From: Paracrocinitomix mangrovi
Lineage (GTDB): Bacteria; Bacteroidota; Bacteroidia; Flavobacteriales_D; Crocinitomicaceae
Assembly (NCBI RefSeq): GCF_019740355.2
Contig: NZ_CP091819.1
Span: forward strand, 3,720,001 to 3,784,000
DNA length: 64,000 nucleotides
Direction of reading: 5' to 3'
In this document: positions 60,257 through 64,000 of the stretch, one piece after another
How the letters are laid out: each line of letters starts with the position of its first letter
Position numbering within the stretch: position 1 is the first letter of the stretch
Program-made: the position numbers and the translations under genes
The notes under the pieces: model-generated
Told to the model about the DNA's origin: nothing
Seen by the model: only the letters and a program-made list of their open reading frames with translations
The model's database searches: none

Positions 60257-61408
60257 ATGACACAAACACCCTATTATTTTTACGATTTGGACCTCCTTAA
60301 TGAAACCTTATCTTGTTTAGAATCAAACATAAAAGGTACTAACTTCAAGGTGCACTATGCTGTCAAGGCCAATAATAATAGGGATATACTAGAAACAATC
60401 TCTAAAAAAGGTTTAGGTGCAGATTGTGTTTCCGGCGGAGAAATAAGATGGTCCCTAGAGTCAGGTTTTTCACCTTCAGAGATTGTTTTTGCCGGAGTAG
60501 GTAAAACTGATGAAGAGATTTTATATGCTTTGGAAAATGAAGTTGGAATGATTCATTGTGAAAGCCTACAAGAAATTTTGGTGATTAATGAATTGGCGGA
60601 GCGTCTTAATACTTATGCTACAATAGCTTTAAGATTAAATCCAAATGTTAATCCCCTTACACATGAGAAAATTTCTACCGGATTAAAAGAGAATAAATTT
60701 GGTTTAACTAGCCTTGAATTTGAGGAACTAATTCAATTGTATCCAAGTCTGAATAATGTGCGAATAGTGGGCTTGCATTTTCATATAGGCTCGCAAATTC
60801 ACGATATGTCAGTATATGTTGAATTGTGTGATAGAATTAATGAATTGGTTCCACTTTTCGAGGAACATATTGGTGAATTTACTTACTTGAATGTTGGTGG
60901 AGGATTAGGGATAGATTACTTTGAGCCGGATGAAAATCCAATACCTGAATTCAAAGAATATTTTGAAGTTTTTAAAGAAGCATTAACAATAGACCCTAGT
61001 ATTCCTGTCCATTTTGAATTAGGAAGATCAATTGTTGGGCAGTGTGGAAGTTTGCACACAAAAGTGCTTTATGTTAAAAGATCTGAAGAAAAAAACTTTG
61101 CTGTATTAGACGCAGGAATGACAGAACTTTTGCGCCCGGCCTTGTACAATGCTTACCATAAAATTGAAAGACTCGATAATGTTACTTCAGGAGAAGAATT
61201 ACATTATGATATTGTCGGTCCTATTTGTGAATCAAGTGACTGTTTTGGAAGAGACATTTTGCTACCGGAACTTAAAAGAGGTGATATAATCACTATAAGA
61301 AGTTGTGGAGCTTATGCTGAATCCATGTCACTTAATTACAATGGACGTGACAAAGTGCCAAGTTATGTGCACAGCAGTTCGGAACTAGTAATGCGGGAAA
61401 AATGCTAG
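60257..61408 (+). CDS. lysA: Diaminopimelate decarboxylase
   Basis: 383 aa fold-III PLP enzyme catalysing the last step of lysine synthesis. ATG 60257 is chosen (TQTPYYFYDLDLL is the typical N-terminus); an earlier in-frame ATG lies in the operator. PLP Lys37 in HYAVKANNN, GLHFHIGSQI, NVGGGLGIDY, and the catalytic CESSDCFGRD. A related carboxynorspermidine decarboxylase is less likely. Confidence 0.88.
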   Translation: MTQTPYYFYDLDLLNETLSCLESNIKGTNFKVHYAVKANNNRDILETISKKGLGADCVSGGEIRWSLESGFSPSEIVFAGVGKTDEEILYALENEVGMIHCESLQEILVINELAERLNTYATIALRLNPNVNPLTHEKISTGLKENKFGLTSLEFEELIQLYPSLNNVRIVGLHFHIGSQIHDMSVYVELCDRINELVPLFEEHIGEFTYLNVGGGLGIDYFEPDENPIPEFKEYFEVFKEALTIDPSIPVHFELGRSIVGQCGSLHTKVLYVKRSEEKNFAVLDAGMTELLRPALYNAYHKIERLDNVTSGEELHYDIVGPICESSDCFGRDILLPELKRGDIITIRSCGAYAESMSLNYNGRDKVPSYVHSSSELVMREKC

Positions 61409-61428
61409 TTTGAGTTAATTTTCTTTGT

Positions 61429-61458
61429 AAAACTCCCTTTGGCAAAAGGGAGTTTTTT
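61429..61458. terminator. Bidirectional terminator between lysA and HEAT-repeat gene
   Basis: Perfect 12-bp stem AAAACTCCCTTT / AAAGGGAGTTTT with a 4-nt loop and a T tract to 61458. It serves the convergent genes on both strands. Confidence 0.92.
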
Positions 61459-61981
61459 AATGCGCTAAATTTCGGAGTATTTTCAGTTCTTTTTCTCCTC
61501 TGTTAACAATTCCGGCTGAGGCTTTTTGTTCAACTAAAATCTCAATTCTCGGAATTAATTCAGCCGCCAATTCGGGATATTTTTGGCAGATGCGCCTTGC
61601 AACAGTCATTCCGAAAGCTTTGATAGCAATTGCTTCATCAGGAGATTTTAAAGCGTTAATGACAAATTCAAATAACTCACCTTCATAATCTTCATCCAAA
61701 TAAGCAGTTTGAAAAACTCTCATAGTTGCCCTTTTTACTGCATCATGCGGATTTTGTAATAGTTGCTCAACAATCTGATTCAGATAGGGCTTAAGTACAT
61801 TTGTGTCATAATCCACTATTTTACCTAAAACAGCACCTGCATTTTGTTGGATTCTTACTTCCTCATCCATGCAAAAGTTCACAATGTCTTGAATTGATTC
61901 GGGATGTTTGATACAGTATTTGGCTATTTCTTCCCAGTTCCATTTAAGGTTTCTATCAAGGAGGTGTTGTTTTAAATTCAT
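61457..61981 (-). CDS. HEAT-repeat protein
   Basis: 174 aa from ATG 61981. An alpha-helical repeat protein: units such as DEEVRIQQNAGAVLGKIVDY, PHDAVKRATMRVFQTAYLDE and PDEAIAIKAFGMTVARRICQ fit HEAT/armadillo helices. Probably a protein-binding scaffold; it has no catalytic residues of DNA-alkylation-repair HEAT proteins that I can see. Confidence 0.68.
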   Translation of the reverse strand: MNLKQHLLDRNLKWNWEEIAKYCIKHPESIQDIVNFCMDEEVRIQQNAGAVLGKIVDYDTNVLKPYLNQIVEQLLQNPHDAVKRATMRVFQTAYLDEDYEGELFEFVINALKSPDEAIAIKAFGMTVARRICQKYPELAAELIPRIEILVEQKASAGIVNRGEKELKILRNLAH

Positions 61982-62032
61982 GAAGTTTACAATATTGCTG
62001 TCTATCAATCGTACCAAAATGCAAGGAATTCC

Positions 62033-62040
62033 TATCTTTG
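62033..62040 (+). promoter_or_regulatory. Candidate -7 element for ffh
   Basis: TATCTTTG followed by CA matches TAnnTTTG, 58 bp before the ffh ATG. Confidence 0.45.
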
Positions 62041-62098
62041 CAAGTTCAGCAGCATTAAAGCTGTGGATAGTGAATCAACCTGATTTAAAGTTAATAAG

Positions 62099-63445
62099 AT
62101 GTTTGAAAATTTAACGGAGAAATTTGATAGAGCCTTTAAAGTATTAAAAGGACACGGACAAATTACTGAAATCAACGTAGCAGAAACCTTAAAAGAGGTT
62201 AGAAGAGCGTTGTTAGATGCGGATGTTAACTACAAAACAGCCAAAGATTTTACACAAACAGTAAAAGACAAGGCAATTGGTAGAAATGTATTGACATCAA
62301 TATCTCCGGGACAATTATTAACTAAAATCTGCCACGAAGAATTGGTAGAATTGATGGGTGGTGAGCAAGAAGACATCAACTATCAAGGGAATCCGGGAGT
62401 GATATTAATGTCCGGATTACAAGGGTCTGGTAAAACTACCATGTCCGGAAAGTTGGCCAACTATCTTAAAAATAAAAAAGGTAAAAAACCATTGTTAGTT
62501 GCCTGTGACGTTTATCGTCCTGCTGCGATTGATCAATTACATGTTTTAGGGGAGCAATTAGGTGTTGAAGTTTATTCAAACAAAGAGGAAAAAAATCCTG
62601 TAAAAATTGCTGAAGACGCTATTAAACATGCCAAATCAAATGGATTTAATGTAGTGATTGTCGATACAGCCGGTCGTTTAGCGGTTGATGAGGCAATGAT
62701 GATTGAAATTGAAAATGTTAAAAAAGCTATTAATCCTACAGAGACATTGTTTGTTGTTGATTCAATGACAGGTCAGGATGCAGTGAATACGGCTAAAACA
62801 TTTAATGATAGAATTGATTTTGATGGAGTAGTATTGACAAAATTAGATGGTGATACCAGAGGTGGTGCTGCCTTATCTATCAAAACAGTTGTCAATAAAC
62901 CAATCAAATTTGTCGGAACCGGAGAAAAAATGGATGCACTTGATGTGTTTTATCCAAATCGTATGGCCGACAGGATTTTGGGAATGGGAGACGTTGTTTC
63001 CCTTGTTGAAAAAGCGCAAGAGCAATTTGACGAGAAAGAAGCCCAAAAACTTCAAAAGAAAATCGCCCAAAATAAGTTTGACTTCAATGACTTTTATGGT
63101 CAGCTGCAGCAAATCAAAAAAATGGGTAATGTAAAAGACCTAATGGGGATGATTCCTGGAATGGGTAAAGCCATGAAGAATGTTGATATAGATGATGATG
63201 CTTTCAAAGGAATTGAGGCTATAATTCAGTCAATGACACCTAAGGAAAAAGAGGAGCCTGAAATCATTAATGGTCAGAGAAAAAAGAGAATTGCAGCTGG
63301 TTCAGGAACTTCTGTTCAGGAGGTTAATAAATTATTGAAGCAATTCAACGAAACTAAAAAGGTGATGCACATGATGTCCAACAAAAAGAACATGGCTAAA
63401 ATGATGCGTCAAATGAAAGGCATGAACGGAATGCCGGGAATGTAG
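62099..63445 (+). CDS. ffh: Signal recognition particle protein Ffh
   Basis: 448 aa SRP54 GTPase that delivers membrane proteins to FtsY and SecYEG. N domain (LLDADVNYKTAK), G domain with GLQGSGKTT (G1), DTAGRLAVDE (G3), TKLDGDTRGG (G4), and the Met-rich M domain from GMIPGMGKAMKN to the end (MMRQMKGMNGMPGM). Length is normal. Confidence 0.97.
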   Translation: MFENLTEKFDRAFKVLKGHGQITEINVAETLKEVRRALLDADVNYKTAKDFTQTVKDKAIGRNVLTSISPGQLLTKICHEELVELMGGEQEDINYQGNPGVILMSGLQGSGKTTMSGKLANYLKNKKGKKPLLVACDVYRPAAIDQLHVLGEQLGVEVYSNKEEKNPVKIAEDAIKHAKSNGFNVVIVDTAGRLAVDEAMMIEIENVKKAINPTETLFVVDSMTGQDAVNTAKTFNDRIDFDGVVLTKLDGDTRGGAALSIKTVVNKPIKFVGTGEKMDALDVFYPNRMADRILGMGDVVSLVEKAQEQFDEKEAQKLQKKIAQNKFDFNDFYGQLQQIKKMGNVKDLMGMIPGMGKAMKNVDIDDDAFKGIEAIIQSMTPKEKEEPEIINGQRKKRIAAGSGTSVQEVNKLLKQFNETKKVMHMMSNKKNMAKMMRQMKGMNGMPGM

Positions 63446-63493
63446 TTTGATTCTGTAGAGAAAAGTTATTTTAGTAGTCCAAAATTATTACAA

Positions 63494-64000
63494 ATGAAAA
63501 CCTTTTACTTTTCTCTTTTTTCATTGAGTTTTTTACTAATTACTGCTTGTGGCGGGAATTCAGGTGAAACTGAAAACGCTAATCAATCTGATATTCACAA
63601 TGAAGTGGATCAAGCTGATACAGTAACTGTTGATTCAGTTGTTGTAGAATCAATGACATTTGATGAATATATAGCATATACAAGTGAATTAAAGAAAGAA
63701 CTATCAAGTTTAGATTCCATTTTTACAAAATTTGAGACTTTTCAAGTGCAATTTTCACAAGAAGAAAGAGATTCAGTTTACTTCATTTATGTTGATTTTA
63801 TGGAGAAGTTGGTAGGTAAATTCGGTGATATTGAGTGCTGGGATGGGGGAGAAGAAAAAGCAGATCCATATTTACCATACGGTTTTAATTTATTTGGAGG
63901 AGAGGGTTATTGCTGGTTACATGTCAATACCGTGGTTCCGGGTAATAAATTCAAACCTTATATCTCTGATGATGTTTACAAATTTGCAAAGCTGGGAGAA
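63494..64000 (+). CDS. Lipoprotein, 3' end outside window
   Basis: 169 codons without a stop up to the right edge. Starts MKTFYFSLFSLSFLL then lipobox ITACGG (lipid-Cys19), followed by an acidic Ser/Thr/Asp-rich linker and a domain with EEMEKLVGKFGDIE-like helix and FGGEGYCWLHVNTVVPG. Not recognised; probably an outer-membrane lipoprotein. It begins 48 bp after ffh. Confidence 0.72.
   Translation, partial: MKTFYFSLFSLSFLLITACGGNSGETENANQSDIHNEVDQADTVTVDSVVVESMTFDEYIAYTSELKKELSSLDSIFTKFETFQVQFSQEERDSVYFIYVDFMEKLVGKFGDIECWDGGEEKADPYLPYGFNLFGGEGYCWLHVNTVVPGNKFKPYISDDVYKFAKLGE

Overview
The window is a low-GC, densely coded piece of a Bacteroidota chromosome, most likely Flavobacteriales (inference). 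Supporting signs are three secreted proteins with C-terminal type IX secretion (T9SS) sorting domains, a PorQ homologue, Na+-NQR, menaquinone enzymes (MenF/MenI), a Rho with a long Asn/Gln-rich N-terminal region, a zinc-cysteine-free Tgt of the kind I associate with this phylum, few Shine-Dalgarno sequences, and recurrent TAnnTTTG -7 promoter elements. No rRNA, tRNA, CRISPR array, prophage or intact insertion sequence was seen, and no gene-free stretch exceeds 300 bp.

Layout. 1-6.3 kb: 5'-truncated rho, crcB, a PAP2 phosphatase, two T9SS cargo proteins, a START-like protein and an AraC regulator. 6.4-8.4 kb: AldB-type aldehyde dehydrogenase with DUF779. 8.5-20.6 kb: a C2-compound (acetate/propionate) locus, consisting of an orphan IS1-InsA-like zinc-ribbon/HTH protein, a porin, a DUF4212 + SSS symporter pair, a terminator, then a small membrane protein, an SLC5-fused histidine kinase, a receiver-only response regulator, another small membrane protein, two acyl-CoA synthetases and an AEC carrier. 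20.6-28.0 kb: fabF and nqrABCDEF (minus strand). 28.1-33.7 kb: an eight-gene minus-strand run from def to a YjjG-like nucleotidase. 33.8-35.3 kb: truA plus a lipoprotein. 35.4-38.0 kb: phosphoesterase, PorQ, OmpA-like protein. 38-41.5 kb: tgt-lptF-menI-menF (minus). 41.6-44.6 kb: GT2, ECF sigma factor, rsmG, MarR. 44.7-48.8 kb: a five-gene operon with a possible PD-(D/E)XK protein, GNAT, M20 amidohydrolase and two PLP racemases. 49-53 kb: a polyamine operon (arginine decarboxylase, agmatinase, DUF155/RMND1-like protein, deoxyhypusine-synthase-like protein) facing an Lrp regulator. 53.6-59.3 kb: small orphans, MORN-type protein, HAD phosphatase, T9SS cargo, GT4 and GT2. 59.5-61.4 kb: an ACT-like putative regulator divergent from lysA, with inverted repeats between them. 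61.4-64 kb: HEAT-repeat protein, ffh and a lipoprotein cut by the right edge.

How the genes may work together. The acetate locus looks like a self-contained uptake-sensing-activation unit: porin and symporter import, the SLC5-kinase senses, and two ligases make acyl-CoA. Its two oddities are a response regulator with no output domain and a transposase-derived DNA-binding protein flanked by four copies of a TGCTAAA(T/C) motif. The second notable unit is the polyamine operon with an embedded DUF155 membrane protein. The third is the candidate lysine-biosynthesis switch in front of lysA.
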